This document shows, in pieces, positions 1 through 10,852 of a stretch of DNA of 64,000 nucleotides. Origin of the DNA: Erinaceus europaeus (taxonomy: Eukaryota > Chordata > Mammalia > Eulipotyphla > Erinaceidae); NCBI RefSeq assembly GCF_950295315.1, contig NC_080176.1, positions 37,840,189 to 37,904,188 on the forward strand, read 5' to 3'. A model generated the notes under the pieces. It was not told the origin of the DNA and made no database searches. It saw only the letters and a list, made by a program, of their open reading frames with translations. Each line of letters starts with the position of its first letter. The stretch's first letter is position 1. The position numbers were made by a program, and so were the translations under genes.

Positions 1-800
1 TACTCTTGACCACAGAATGTAAGCTCAGTTCTACAGGGATGCAGAGGTTACACAGGCTCCTAAGCTAATTATGGGCCCCAGATCACATCAAATGGATGGG
101 GTTTACAGTCAACAATATTTATATACCTTTCCCATATTAGATAGCTACTCTCTTCCCTGATTCAGCTGTCTGTTACTTTTCCAGCCATGACATCATCTCC
201 CCAGACAATAGCCTGGATCCACCTGCATATCAGATTTCAGGCACAGGCAAAAAAACAAAAACAAACAAACAAACAAAAACACTAGTATAGCTACAGGCCC
301 TTTGAAATATAACTAAAACATGCCTACTAGCTATCTACAAAATTGAGGACCCCCCAACACTTCATCTGCACTATTCCAGCCTTTAGGTCCATGATTTTTC
401 AACAATTTGTTTGGTAACTCCCTTTTCAGTCACATGGTTCCAGATGCTAGCATGATGCCAACCAGACTTCCCTGGACAGACAACCTCACCAATGTGCCTT
501 GGAGCTCCACTTCCCCCAGAGCCCTTGCCCACTAGGGAAAGAAAGAGACAGCCTGGGAGTATGGATCAACCTGCCAATGCCCATGTTCAGTGGGGAAGCA
601 ATTACAAAATCCAGAAATTCAACCTTCTGCATACCGCAGTGACCTTGGGTCCATACTCCCAGAGGGTTAAAGAATAGGAAAGCTATGAGGAGAGGGAATG
701 GGATATGGAGTTCTGGTGGTGGGAATTGTGTGGAGTTGTGCCCCTCTTATCCTATGGCTTTTTCCAGTGTTTCCTTTTTATAAATAAAAATTTTTAAGAT
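1..800 (+). mobile_element. L1-long 3'UTR copy (5'-truncated at window edge)
   Basis: Shares with the full-length L1 3'UTR the segment around 430-780, ending in GGTGGGAATTGTGTGGAG, GTTGTGCCCCTCTTATCC and TTATAAATAAAAA. The upstream part (1-340) matches the copy at 19545. A CAAA-type simple stretch interrupts it at 250-280. The full-length L1 begins right after its A-rich tail. Confidence 0.8.
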
Positions 801-811
801 GTTCGGGGGAA

Positions 812-1268
812 GGGGAAGATGGCGGACTGAGAAACTGCTAACAGCGTGTTCTCTAATCACATCTTCTAGAAACGGTAGGATTTTCTGCCTTTAGCAGGCC
901 TGTCAATAAGGGGTGACACCAAAGAGGTGATTATAATTTAAATTGGGTTAAGAATTAGAGTAAAGGTGACACGGACTAGCGGGGCTCCAGACTTCCCAGG
1001 CGGCGCCGGGCAAGGCGAGTGCGCCCGGCATTGTCCTCCGCCTGGGAAAGCGGCTCCTCCTCCGGTTGCAGAGCGCTGCTGGGCGGCCGGCAGAGGACCC
1101 GGAGAGAGCACTTTAGCTCGGGGGCTTTCTCTTGGGAGTCTCCAAGGACCACCGCGACCCTGAGGGCGGATCCAAAGACTTCTTGAGTATAGCTCTCATT
1201 GGATCAAAGGACTTGGAGCTAGTTTTCATTTTCGAGAAATCCTTTAAAAAAGTCTGGAGGGGGGGGGT
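812..1268 (+). promoter_or_regulatory. L1 5'UTR unit 1 with YY1-like site
   Basis: Begins GGGGAAGATGGCGGACTGAG, where AAGATGGCGG fits the YY1 core that sits near the start of human L1 and sets its transcription start (family knowledge). The middle (about 960-1165) is CpG-rich and the unit ends in a run of nine G. Its first 150 bp recur in the next unit. Confidence 0.7.
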
Positions 1269-1440
1269 TTCCCGGAAGATGGCGGACGGAGAAGCTGCTA
1301 GCCGCTGAGCTCCGAACACACTCCCCTGGAAACAATAGGATTTTCTGCCTTTAGCAGGTCAGCCAATAAGGTGTCCTTAGACACCAAGGAGGTGACTATA
1401 ACTTAATTTGGGTTAAGAATTAGAGTAGGGAAAAAAATTC
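1269..1440 (+). promoter_or_regulatory. L1 5'UTR unit 2 (repeat of unit 1 start)
   Basis: Repeats the start of unit 1: GGAAGATGGCGGACGGAGAA, then ATAGGATTTTCTGCCTTTAG, the CCAATAAGG segment and TTGGGTTAAGAATTAGAGTA. It is divergent from unit 1 by scattered substitutions and lacks the CpG-rich middle, continuing instead into a pyrimidine-rich leader up to ORF1. Confidence 0.7.
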
Positions 1441-2100
1441 TTTTTTCTTCCTTTTAATTTTCAAGCATACATCCTTCCCACCCCCCCGCCCCCCATAAGC
1501 AGTCCCTGGGACCAGCTCCTAGCAGGATACCGCATACCACCAAACAGAGTGTTTTTTTTTAATTCACTGATAACACATTTGGGAAGTTCCTTGCACTGCT
1601 CTTTAATTACAACTCTTTTTCTTATCTTCTCCCTTTTCTCTCTCTTATCTCTCTCTCTCTCTCTCTCTTTTTTTTTTAATCTTGTCATACACTTCTTCTT
1701 TCTTCTTTGCCTTTCTGAATTTGTGAATTACTTTGGGGAAGAAATCTGACTCAGAGTGTACTCTCTATGTGTGTATCTCTGCTCTAGTTCCCTTTCCCCT
1801 TTTGTTACCCCTAGAATATACACTGGATAGTAGATTTGCATAACTATTCTTGCTATCGTCTCTTTCTTTTCTCTTTCTTCACTGGGATTTGGTTACTATT
1901 TTTTCACGGACTGGAGAAATTGTTTGGCTAACTGGTAACGATTAAACTACTTCAATACTTACCTCAGTTGCTACTGTAATTTTGGAGGTTGGTGAGTGCA
2001 ATTGTCATAAAGGTATTTAGTACAGTGTAACTTGTACTCAAGACACAACAACTGAGGAACAACAGAGCATAAAAAAAAAGAGAAACACATAAATAAAAAA
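1441..2100 (+). other. L1 5'UTR leader, pyrimidine-rich
   Basis: Non-coding leader between the repeated promoter-like units and ORF1. It has a long T/C-rich run (about 1541-1720, including CTCTCTCTCT) and ends with an A-rich stretch just before the ORF1 ATG. Short ORFs here are low-complexity and not credible genes. Confidence 0.6.
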
Positions 2101-3015
2101 ATGGGTAGATTAAAAACAAATAAAACTGCTACCCCAATGAATGAAGACAAGAGCCCAGAAGAAACCACAAATCAGTCAGAAGTAACCATAGATAAGAAAA
2201 GTATGCAAGCAGTAATAAACTTATTAATCACAGAAATGAAAACAACATTGGAGGAAAGGAATGGCAGTATTAGGGAAACAACAGTTGAGACCCCCAAGGA
2301 AAATACTGATTATCTTGAGGCAATTAGAGAACTGAAAGCTGAAATAGCTGTAATGAAGAAAGAAGCTGAGGCAAGGGAAAGCAGACTAACAGAAGCAGAA
2401 AACAGAATTAGTCAGACAGAGGATGAGTTAGAGAAAACTAAGAAAGAGGTGAAAGAGCTTTAAAAGAGATTGAGAGACACTGAAAACAACAACAGAGACA
2501 TATGGGATGATCTCAAAAGAAGTAACATTCGTATAACTGGCCTGCCAGAGGAAGAAAGAGAGGAAGGGGAAGCAAACATTCTAGAGGAAATAATAGAAGA
2601 AAACTTCCCAGACCTGAATAAGAGAAAGGATATCAAGGTTCAAGAGGCCCAGAGAGTACCAAACAGAATCAACCCAGACCTGAAGACACCAAGACACATC
2701 ATAGTCACAATGAGAAGAAGTAAGGATAAAGAAAGGATCCTAAAGGCTGCAAGAGAGAAACAAAAAGTCACATACAAGGGAAAACCCATAAGATTATCTG
2801 CAGATTTCTCCACTCAAACTCTAAAAGCCAGAAGGGAGTGGCAAGATATCTATCGAGCCCTGAATGAAAAAGGGTTTCAACCAAGGATAATATGTCCTGC
2901 TAGACTTTCATTCAAACTAGATGGAGGGATCAAAACCTTCTTAGACAAACAACAGTTAAAGGAGGCAACCATCACCAAGCCGGCCCTGAAAGTGGTACTA
3001 AAAGACCTCTTATAA
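2101..3015 (+). pseudogene. L1 ORF1 with one in-frame stop
   Basis: RNA-binding chaperone of L1, about 304 codons, broken by TAA at 2461-2463 (a Lys codon AAA to TAA explains it). The first 120 codons hold a low-complexity start and a long heptad-like Glu/Lys coiled coil. After the stop the frame resumes with the RRM domain (NIRITGLPEEEREEGE) and the C-terminal domain ending in VVLKDLL. Usual mammalian length is 300-370 residues. The ATG follows an A-rich leader. The stop removes the RNA-binding half, so the copy cannot make functional ORF1p. Confidence 0.92.
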
Positions 3016-3075
3016 AAAAGAACATCACTATAATACTTGCAATATATCAGAGTAAACAAATTGTTTTTTAGAACA

Positions 3076-6000
3076 ATGGCACTACAATACATTAAATCCA
3101 TAATATCAATAAATGTCAATGGCTTAAACTCACCCATCAAAAGGCACAGGGTGGGGGGATGGATAAGAAAACATAACCCAACCATATGCTGCTTGCAAGA
3201 ATCCCATCTGTCACAAAAAGATAAACACAGACTTAAAGTGAAAGGATGGAAAACTATCATACAGGCTAACGGACCACAAAAAAGGGCAGGAATAGCCATT
3301 CTCATCTCAGACACGATAGATTTTAAATTAAATGAAGTAATAAAAGATAGGCAAGGACATTACATAATGATTAGAGGATCAATCAGCCAAGAAGACTTAA
3401 CAATTATTAACATCTATGCACCCAACGAGGGACCATCTAAATACATTAAGCATCTACTGAAAGAATTTCAAAAATACATCAACAGTAATACAATAATAGT
3501 GGGAGACTTCAATACCCCACTCTCACACTTAGACAGATCAACAAAGCAGAGAACAAATAAAGATACAAGAGAACTGAATGAAGAGATTGACAGACTAGAC
3601 CTCTTGGACATTTTCAGACTCCTCCACCCCAAAAAACTGGAATATACCTTCTTTTCAAATCCACATAACACATACTCAAGGATAGACCACATGTTAGGCC
3701 ACAAAGACAGCATCAATAAATTCAAGAGCATTGAAATCATCCCAAGTATCTTCTCAGACCACAGTGGAGTAAAACTAACATTTAACAACAAATGGAAAAT
3801 TATTAAAAGACATAGAATTTGGAAACTAAACAACATGCTCCTTAAGAACCACTGGGTCAGAGACTCACTCAAACAGGAAATTCAAATGTTCCTGGAAACT
3901 AATGAAAATGAAGACACAACCTATCAAAATATTTGGGACACAGCTAAAGCAGTACTGAGAGGGAAACTTATAGCCATACAATCACATATTAAACACCAAG
4001 AAGAAGCCCTAATGAACGACCTTACTGCACACCTCAAGGACTTAGAGGAAGAGGAACAAAGGAAACCTAAAGCAACCAGAAGGACAGAAATCACTAAAGT
4101 TAGAGCAGAAATAAACAACATCGAAAATAAAAGAACCATACAAAAGATCAATGAAGCCAAATGTTGGTTCTTTGAAAGATTAAACAAAATTGACAAACGC
4201 CTAGCCAGACTCACCAAACAAAAAAGAGAGAAGACTCAAATTCATAGAATTGTAAACGATGCAGGAGATATCACAACTGACACCACAGAAATCCAGATAA
4301 TTCTGCGAAACTTCTATAAAGAACTATATGCCACCAAGCTAGAGAATCTGGAAGAAATGGAACAATTCCTAGAAACCTATGCACTTCCAAAACTGAACCA
4401 AGAAGAACTACAAAATCTAAATGCACCAATCACAGACAAAGAAATTGAAACCGTTATTAAGAATCTCCCCAACAACAAAAGTCCTGGACCAGATGGCTTC
4501 ACAAACGAATTCTACAAAACTTTCAGGAAACAGTTAATACCCATACTTCTTAAGCTATTCCATAAGATTGAAGAAACAGGAATACTCCCTTCCACCTTTT
4601 ATGAAGCCAACATCACCCTGATACCAAAAGCTGATAGGGACAGAACAAAAAAGGAAAACTACACACCAATATCTCTGATGAACATTGATGCCAAAATATG
4701 AAACAAGATCTTGGCCAACCGGATACAGCAACACATCAAAAAGATTGTTCATCATGACCAAGTGGGATTCATCCCAGGAATGCAAGGCTGGTTCAACATC
4801 AGTAAGTCAATCAATGTCATTCACCACATCAATAAAAGCAAAGCCAAAAACCACATGATTATCTCAATAGATGCAGAGAAAGCCTTTGACAAAATCCAAC
4901 ACCCATTCATGCTCAAAACTACAAAAAATGGGAATAGATGGGAAATTCCTCAATATAGTGGAGTCTATATATAGCAAACCTACAGCTAACATCATACTCA
5001 ATGGACAGAAGCTGAAAGCATTCCCCCTCAGATCGGGGACTAGACAGGGCTGTCCACTGTCACCGTTACTCTTCAACATAGTATTGGAAGTTCTTGCCAT
5101 AGCAATCAGGCAAGAGAAAGAAATCAAAGGGATACAGATTGGAAGGGAAGAAGTCAAGCTCTCACTATTTGCAGATGATATGATAGTATACCTAGAAAGA
5201 CCTAAAGAATCCAGTAGAAAATTACTGGAAGTTATTAGGCAATATAGCAAGGTATCAGGCTACAAAATCAATGTACAAAAATCAGTGGCATTTCTTTATG
5301 CAAACACTAAACCTGAAGAAGAAGACATCCAGAAATCACACCCATTTACTGTTTCAGCAAAATCAATCAAATACCTAGGAATAAAGTTGACCAAAGAAGT
5401 GAAAGAATTGTATACTGAAAACTATGAGTCGCTACTCAAGGAGATAGAAACTGATACCAAGAAATGGAAAGATATCCCATGCTCATGGATTGGAAGAATA
5501 AATATCATCAAAATGAATATTCTCCCCAGAGCCATATACAAATTTAATGCAATACCCATCAAAGTTCCACCAAGCTTCTTTAAGAGAATAGAACAAACAC
5601 TACAATCAGTTATCTGGAACCTGAAAACACCTAGAATTGCCAAAACCATCTTAAGGAAAAGAAACAGAAATGGAGGCCTCACACTCCCAGACCTTAAACT
5701 ATATTAGAAAGCCATCATCATCAAAACAGCATGGTACTGGAACAAAAATAGGCACACAGACCAGTGGAACAGAATTGAAAGCCCAGAAGTAAATCCCAAC
5801 ACCTATGGACATCTAATCTTTGATAAGGGTGCCCAAAGGATTAAATGGGAAAAGGAGGCTCTCTTCAATAAATGGTGCTGGGAAAACTTGGTTGAAACAT
5901 GCAGAAGAATGAAATTGAACCACTTTATCTCACCAGAAACAAAAATCAACTCCAAATGGATCAAAGACCTAGATGTCAGACCAGAAACAATCAAATACTT

Positions 6001-6896
6001 AGAGGAAAACATTGGTAAAACACTTTCCCACATACACCTCAAGGACATCTTTGATGAATCAAACCCAATTGCAAGGAAGACTAAAGCAGAAACAAACCAA
6101 TGGGACTACATCAAATTGAAAAGCTTCTGCACATCCAAAGAAACTATTCAACAAACAGAGAGACCCCTCACAGAATGGGAGAAGATCTTCACATGCCAGA
6201 CATCAGACAAGAAACTAATCACCAAAATATATAAAGCACTCAGCAAACTTAGCACCAAAAAAGCAAATGACCCCATCCCAAAATGGGCAGAGGATATGAA
6301 CAAAACATTCACCACAGAGGAGATCCAAAAGGCTAACAAACATGAAAAAGTGCTCTAGGTCACTGATTGTCAGAGAAATGCAAATTAAGACAACACTAAG
6401 ATACCACCTCACTCCTGTAAGAATGGCATACATCAAAAAGGACAGCAGCAACAAATGCTGGAGAGGATGTGGGGACAGAGGAACCCTTTTACATTGCTGG
6501 TGGGAATGTAAATTTGTCCAGCCTCTGTGGAGAGCAGTCTGGAAAACTCTCAGAAGGCTAGACATGGACCTTCCATATGATCCAGTAATTCCTCTCCTGG
6601 GGTTATACCCCAAGGACTCCATAACACCCAACCAAAAAGAGGTGTGTACTCCTATGTTCATAGCAGCACAATTCATAATAGCTAAAACCTGGAAGCAACC
6701 CAGGTGCCCAACAACAGATGAGTGGCTGAGAAAGCTGTGGTATAGATACACAATGGAATATTATGCAGCTATCAAAAACAATGAACCCACCTTCTCTGAC
6801 CCATCTTGGACAGAGCTAGAAGGAATTATGTTAAGTGAACTAAGTCAGAAAGATAAAGATGAGTATGGGATGATCCCACTCATCAACAGAAGCTGA
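3076..6896 (+). pseudogene. L1 ORF2 (endonuclease/reverse transcriptase), broken
   Basis: About 1270 codons. The endonuclease domain comes first: [15 protein letters not shown] with the catalytic Glu, [17 protein letters not shown] and SDHSG. The reverse transcriptase follows, with [13 protein letters not shown] near 4490 and the FADD catalytic box near 5170. The C-terminal Cys region CWRGCG...HCWWEC lies near 6457-6510. Lesions: TGA at 4699-4701; a 2-bp loss near 4919 moving to the next frame; TAG at 5705-5707 (TAC to TAG); and a second 2-bp loss near 6342 (CATATG to CATG). The frame then runs to TGA at 6894-6896. The order and spacing are complete, so this is recent decay of a full-length copy. 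Confidence 0.93.
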
Positions 6897-8237
6897 CTAA
6901 GAAGATCTGAAAGGGAAACTAAAAGCAGGACCTGATCAAATTGTAAGTAGGGCACCAAAGTAAAAACCCAGTGGTGAGGGATAGACATGCAGCTTCCTGG
7001 GCCAGTGGGGGGTGGGAGTGGGCGGGAGGGATGGGTCACAGTCCTTTGGTGGTCGGAATGGTGTTTATGTACACTCCTAGCAAAATGTAGACATATAAAT
7101 CAGTAGTTAATTAATATGAGAGGGGGAAATCAATTGTATGTGTCAAAGTTTCTCAAAACACAAACTGAATCTTTTTAATATATAGGCTATGTATTTGATA
7201 TGCGGACTCTCTCAAAAGCCTAGACCAAGTAGATTAGAAGCATCCAATAGCACAGCTATATACAAGATACTGGATACTGTACAGCAAACCATAACAAAGG
7301 GACTTTTCAAAGTTAACCCAATTAACAAATAATGTGATGATAATATTAACTATCGATTGTCTTTTTGAACCCTAAGACAGCAGGAACCTCACATCTTCAC
7401 TATAGAGCCCCTACTTCCCCCAGTCCTGGAACCCTTGGATAGGGCCCATTTTCCCGTATGCATCTCCCAATCCAAACCAAATAATATTGCATCCGCCGAT
7501 CACAACCTAACCAAAGCAACGATTGCCACCTCAACATGCTTCACCTCAGGCTGTGTCCAGAGACTTCACGTGTGGAATGACAACCCTTCAGCTTCATTAC
7601 TCAGGTGAGACCTTTCCTTTTATAGTACACTCCAATTTCATCTCAGGTAGTTCACTTTATAACAAAGTCCCATAACCTAGATATACACCAGTTTCTGTGA
7701 GAGAGAGCTTATGTGCACACGTATCCATAAACTACTGCAAAATATATACCTGAAAGCAGAATTACACTAGAGTTTGCAGTGAGTACCTCCCTAACACTTC
7801 CTCTCCACTATTCCAAGCTTGGGATCCATGATTGCTCAACAAATTGTTTGGCTTCATATGTTAACTCTCTTTTCAATCACCAGGTTCCAGATGCCACCAG
7901 GATGCTGGCTAGGCTTCCCTGGATTGAAGATCCCACCAATGTGTCCTGGAGCTCAGCTTCCCCAGAGACACACCTTACTAGGGAAAGAGAGAGGCAGACT
8001 GGGAGTATGGACCGACCAGTCAACGACCATGTTCAGCGGGGAAGCAATTACAGAAGCCAGACCTTCTACCTTCTGCAACCCTCAACGACCCTGGGTCCAT
8101 GCTCCCAGAGGGCTAGAGAATGGGAAAGCTATCATGGGAGGTGGTGGGTTATGGGGATTCGGTGGTGGGAATTGTGTGGAGTTGTACCCCTCCCACCTTA
8201 TGTTTTTGTTCATTAATCCTTTCTTAAATAAAAAATT

Positions 8238-8265
<28 letters not shown>
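6897..8265 (+). other. L1-long 3'UTR with G-rich tract
   Basis: A 1.35-kb 3'UTR. It starts with CACCAAAGTAAAA, shared with the short 3'UTR family, then has a G-run block at 7007-7035. The last 450 bp are the part found alone at many sites in this window. It ends GGTGGTGGGAATTGTGTGGA, then CTTAAATAAAAA and an (AAAT)n tail. Short ORFs at 7779-8241 are non-coding. Confidence 0.85.
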
Positions 8266-8268
<3 letters not shown>

Positions 8269-8754
8269 TTTTTAATGTACTAAAGATCTGCTGAGTCCCA
8301 TCACAGCATGATTTGATTATTTCAAAATTATTCTGCAATTTTATTATCTTTAGATATATACACATCTCTATACTACCTCCATTTAATAAATCAGAATGTG
8401 AAACTCATAAATAACCATAAATAGAAATGCCAAGAAGGGATGTGTTCAAACAATACTAAAATAACCAGTCATTTAAATATCTAATCAATAAATGTTTTCC
8501 TATGATAACTAATACAATTCTGTTGACTAACTGTATATTTTAAGTGAATTCAGATTACAATCTTGTTTAGTTTTCCAAATAAAACAGAACATAAAATGTG
8601 TGATATAAATAGCACAGCATTTTAAACATTATATTAGTTTATAAGGCTTCCCTTCTAACCATGGAAAAATAGATCTTTAGATATTTACAAGTAAGAAACA
8701 AGTGAAACTGTTTTCATCAGTTTTGTTTTATCAAAATCTAATCTCTAATCAAAA
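8266..8754 (-). other. OSBPL1A intron, AT-rich, no recognised element
   Basis: AT-rich sequence without a coding signature, splice-site pair or repeat that I recognise on either strand. Confidence 0.5.
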
Positions 8755-8925
8755 GAGCGAGAATAAAGCTCACTGGTAGAGCATATATTTTACCTTATAC
8801 AAAGTCCCAGGTGAGAGAGTCTCTAGCACCATGGGATCAGCATATGTAACTGGTGATACAGTGATACTTCCTCTTTCCTTAACTCTCTCTCTCTTTCCAT
8901 CTAACCTAAATTTAAAAAGGAAAAG
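8755..8925 (+). mobile_element. Old tRNA-derived SINE
   Basis: Head-like GCTCACTGGTAGAGCATATA, a degraded B-box region, then a CTCTCTCTCT stretch and an A-rich end. Confidence 0.5.
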
Positions 8926-8929
8926 TAAG

Positions 8930-9104
8930 AGTTGACCAGGAACAGTTGAAGCAGGGGATAGACTCTGCATCAGGAAGGACCTGGGATTGAGTCCCAACAC
9001 CACACGGAAGCACCATGGTGAACAGGAGGCAAAACATCATGGATGGTACTTGCGATGATTTTCCCTTCTGATTTTCCCCACTCTCTCCATAAGATGGGGA
9101 GATG
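8930..9104 (+). mobile_element. Old tRNA-derived SINE
   Basis: Contains GGACCTGGGATTGAGTCCCA, a decayed B-box, then CACCACACGGAAGCACCATG and a C/T-rich run; abuts the previous SINE tail to head. Confidence 0.5.
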
Positions 9105-9512
9105 GCAGAGAATTGTATAAGAACAACATGAATGGCTCTATGCAAATAAATCAGACAACCTAGATGAAATGAATGCATTCCTAGAATCATACCATCTGCC
9201 AAGCATAACCCAACAGGAAGTAGAAGAATTCTCCTGCTTTTTATCTTAGCGCTTTGCAGCCATCAAATTGCAGGTGCTACTGTGACTGCGACCTGACTTT
9301 CCTGGGTAGGTGGCTTCACCAGTGTGTACCAAAGCCTCACCTCTCCAGAGCCCTACTCCACTAGGGAAAGACAGAAGCAGGCTGAGGGTATGGATCAGCT
9401 TGCCATTGCCCTCATCCAGCGGAGAAGCTGCAACAGCCAGACCTTCTACCTTCTGCACCTCAAATGGAATTTTGGTCCATATTCCCAGAGGGATAAAGAA
9501 TAGGGAAAGCAA
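9105..9512 (+). mobile_element. Truncated L1: ORF2 scrap plus L1-long 3'UTR
   Basis: 9115-9235 translates to a piece resembling L1 ORF2 (DNLDEMNAFLESYHLPSITQ, connector before the RT). It jumps directly to the L1-long 3'UTR segment (GCCATCAAATTGCAG onward), so the middle is deleted. It ends before the terminal GGTGGGAATTG block and stops 70 bp from an OSBPL1A exon. Confidence 0.65.
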
Positions 9513-9580
9513 TGACTTAATATATGATGCTTTAATATATGATGCTCAATTATTAAAAATATATATTTTAAACTACTTAC

Positions 9581-9687
9581 CCCTTCTTGTTTAGTGAAGA
9601 GCTTGAGGCAGTCACTCAGAGCTACACATGTTTCTCTAGAAGCTTCAGAGACAACTTCAGCTTTCTGAAGAAAGGATGGAAGCATTT
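9581..9687 (-). CDS. OSBPL1A: OSBPL1A exon: helical linker before the FFAT region
   Basis: A 107-bp exon (2 bases plus 35 codons) reading MLPSFLQKAEVVSEASRETC then VALSDCLKLFTKQEG. It is the last exon of this gene in the window, about residues 392-427. The acceptor is TTTTTATAG and the donor a perfect GTAAGT. The following exon (human VRNFKLEQ..., memory), the FFAT motif and the ORD are not found between 1 and 9580. Confidence 0.95.
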
Positions 9688-9754
9688 CTATAAAAATAAA
9701 TAAATAAAATGAGTGAGCTTTTAAATAACCTTAAAACCCACAAAAATGTAAGTT

Positions 9755-10088
9755 CAGGGAGTCAGGCAGTAGCATAGAAGGTTAAGCTCAGGTGGTGCAA
9801 GGCGCAAGGACAGGTGTAAGGATCCCGGTTTGACCCCCAGCTCCCCACCTGCAGGGGAATCTGTGGGTGTCTATTTTTCTCTCCCCATCTCTGTCTTCCC
9901 CTCCTCTCTTGATTTTTCTCTGTCCTATCCAACAACGAGCGACATCAACATCAACAACAACAATAATAACCACAGCAAAGCTACAACAACTAGGGCAACA
10001 AAAGGAGAAATAAAATGGCCTCCAGGAGCAGTGGATTCATGGTGCAGGAACTGAACCTCAGCAATAACCCTGGAGACCAAAAAAAAGT
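9755..10088 (+). mobile_element. SINE type A, with 3' module
   Basis: Head GGCAGTAGCATAGAAGGTTAAG, B-box CCCGGTTTGACCCC, CAACAACAA tail, and the 3' module GGCCTCCAGGAGCAGTGGAT ending in ACCCTGGAG. The part between the head and CTATTTTTCTC lacks the usual GAAGCAGGTCTGCAGG (internal deletion). Confidence 0.9.
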
Positions 10089-10091
10089 AAG

Positions 10092-10375
10092 TTTAGGGAC
10101 TGGGCGGTAGCGCAGCAGGTTAAGTGCATACAGTACTAAGTGCAAGGATCTGGGTTCAAGGCCTCAGCTCCCCACCTGCAGGAGAAGATGTTTCACAGGT
10201 GGTAAAGCAGGTCTGCAGGTGTCTGTCTTTCTCTTCCCCTCTCTGTTTCCCCCTCCTCTCTCAGTTTCTCTCTGTCCTTTTCAATAAAATGAAAAAATGT
10301 CTACCAGGAGCAGTGCATACTTAGTACTGGCACTGAGCCCCAGAGATACCCTGGAGGCAACAAAAAAAAAGTTTA
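10092..10375 (+). mobile_element. SINE type A, with 3' module
   Basis: GGGCGGTAGCGCAGCAGGTTAA head, GGGTTCAAGGCC B-box, GAAGATGTTTCACAGGTGGT, C/T-rich run, then a shortened tail straight to the 3' module. Directly follows the previous SINE. Confidence 0.9.
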
Positions 10376-10850
10376 AAGGAGTAAATAAAGTTAAAATGTC
10401 TAAGCTACTGCCAAAAAATTTATTGATACCATTACTCACAATTAACATTTCCTTTTAAATTTTCCATGGTGAAGTAATTTGATTGAAAAAAGAAATGTTA
10501 GAAAGACAAAAATAATTCTGCAGTGACATATCTAACACGTATGAAAGCAGTATCAACTCAACTTCCTCTAGTTTTTGTTGCTGCTGTTGTTCAAATGTTT
10601 GGCATAACTGGGCTTTTACACTGTCAAAGATGTCAAAGATACTGTGGACATCCAGTATCTTTTAATATAGTTTAAGTTGGGAACAAAAATAATACCACCA
10701 GTGCTAACCATAAATTTAATGTACTTACTCATAACAAAAAACAAAACAAAGAGCACTTGCAAGAGAAATGAAAAATTCGGGCCTATCACTTGAAAAATCA
10801 GGTAAGACATACAATCTTATACAGGTTGTGAGAAAAATGTACTTAATTTA
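10376..10850 (-). other. OSBPL1A intron, no recognised element
   Basis: AT-rich, with a short GTTGCTGCTGTTGTT run near 10575. No gene or repeat recognised. Confidence 0.45.
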
Positions 10851-10852
10851 TT

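Larger units (their letters stand above)
806..8265 (+). mobile_element. Nearly full-length LINE-1, inactive, antisense to OSBPL1A
   Basis: Complete order of a mammalian L1: CpG-rich 5'UTR with two promoter-like units (about 812-2100), ORF1 (2101-3015), a 60-bp spacer, ORF2 (3076-6896), a 1.35-kb 3'UTR and an A-rich end (AATAAATAAATAAATAAA). I see only five gene-breaking lesions, so it is fairly young, but neither ORF is intact. Target-site duplications are not clear; TTTTTAAGATGTTC before it and TTTTTTTAATGTAC after it are an imperfect candidate pair. It lies in the intron downstream of the last OSBPL1A exon in this window. Confidence 0.93.

Noticed and set aside
1461..1749. ORFs rich in Arg/Glu or Leu/Ser on opposite strands
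   Set aside because: Low-complexity translation of the pyrimidine-rich L1 leader.
2877..4785. Several antisense ORFs of 70-145 codons opposite L1 ORF1/ORF2
   Set aside because: They are shadows of the biased L1 coding sequence, without domains or start context.
7779..8241. Two overlapping 140-codon ORFs in the L1 3'UTR
   Set aside because: The same sequence is broken in other copies of the 3'UTR (15100, 46053, 59518), and the translations show no domain.
1..9580. Further OSBPL1A exons (FFAT motif, ORD) or the alternative ORP1S start
   Set aside because: I scanned the minus strand for the expected peptides and found none; the region is L1 and SINE sequence.
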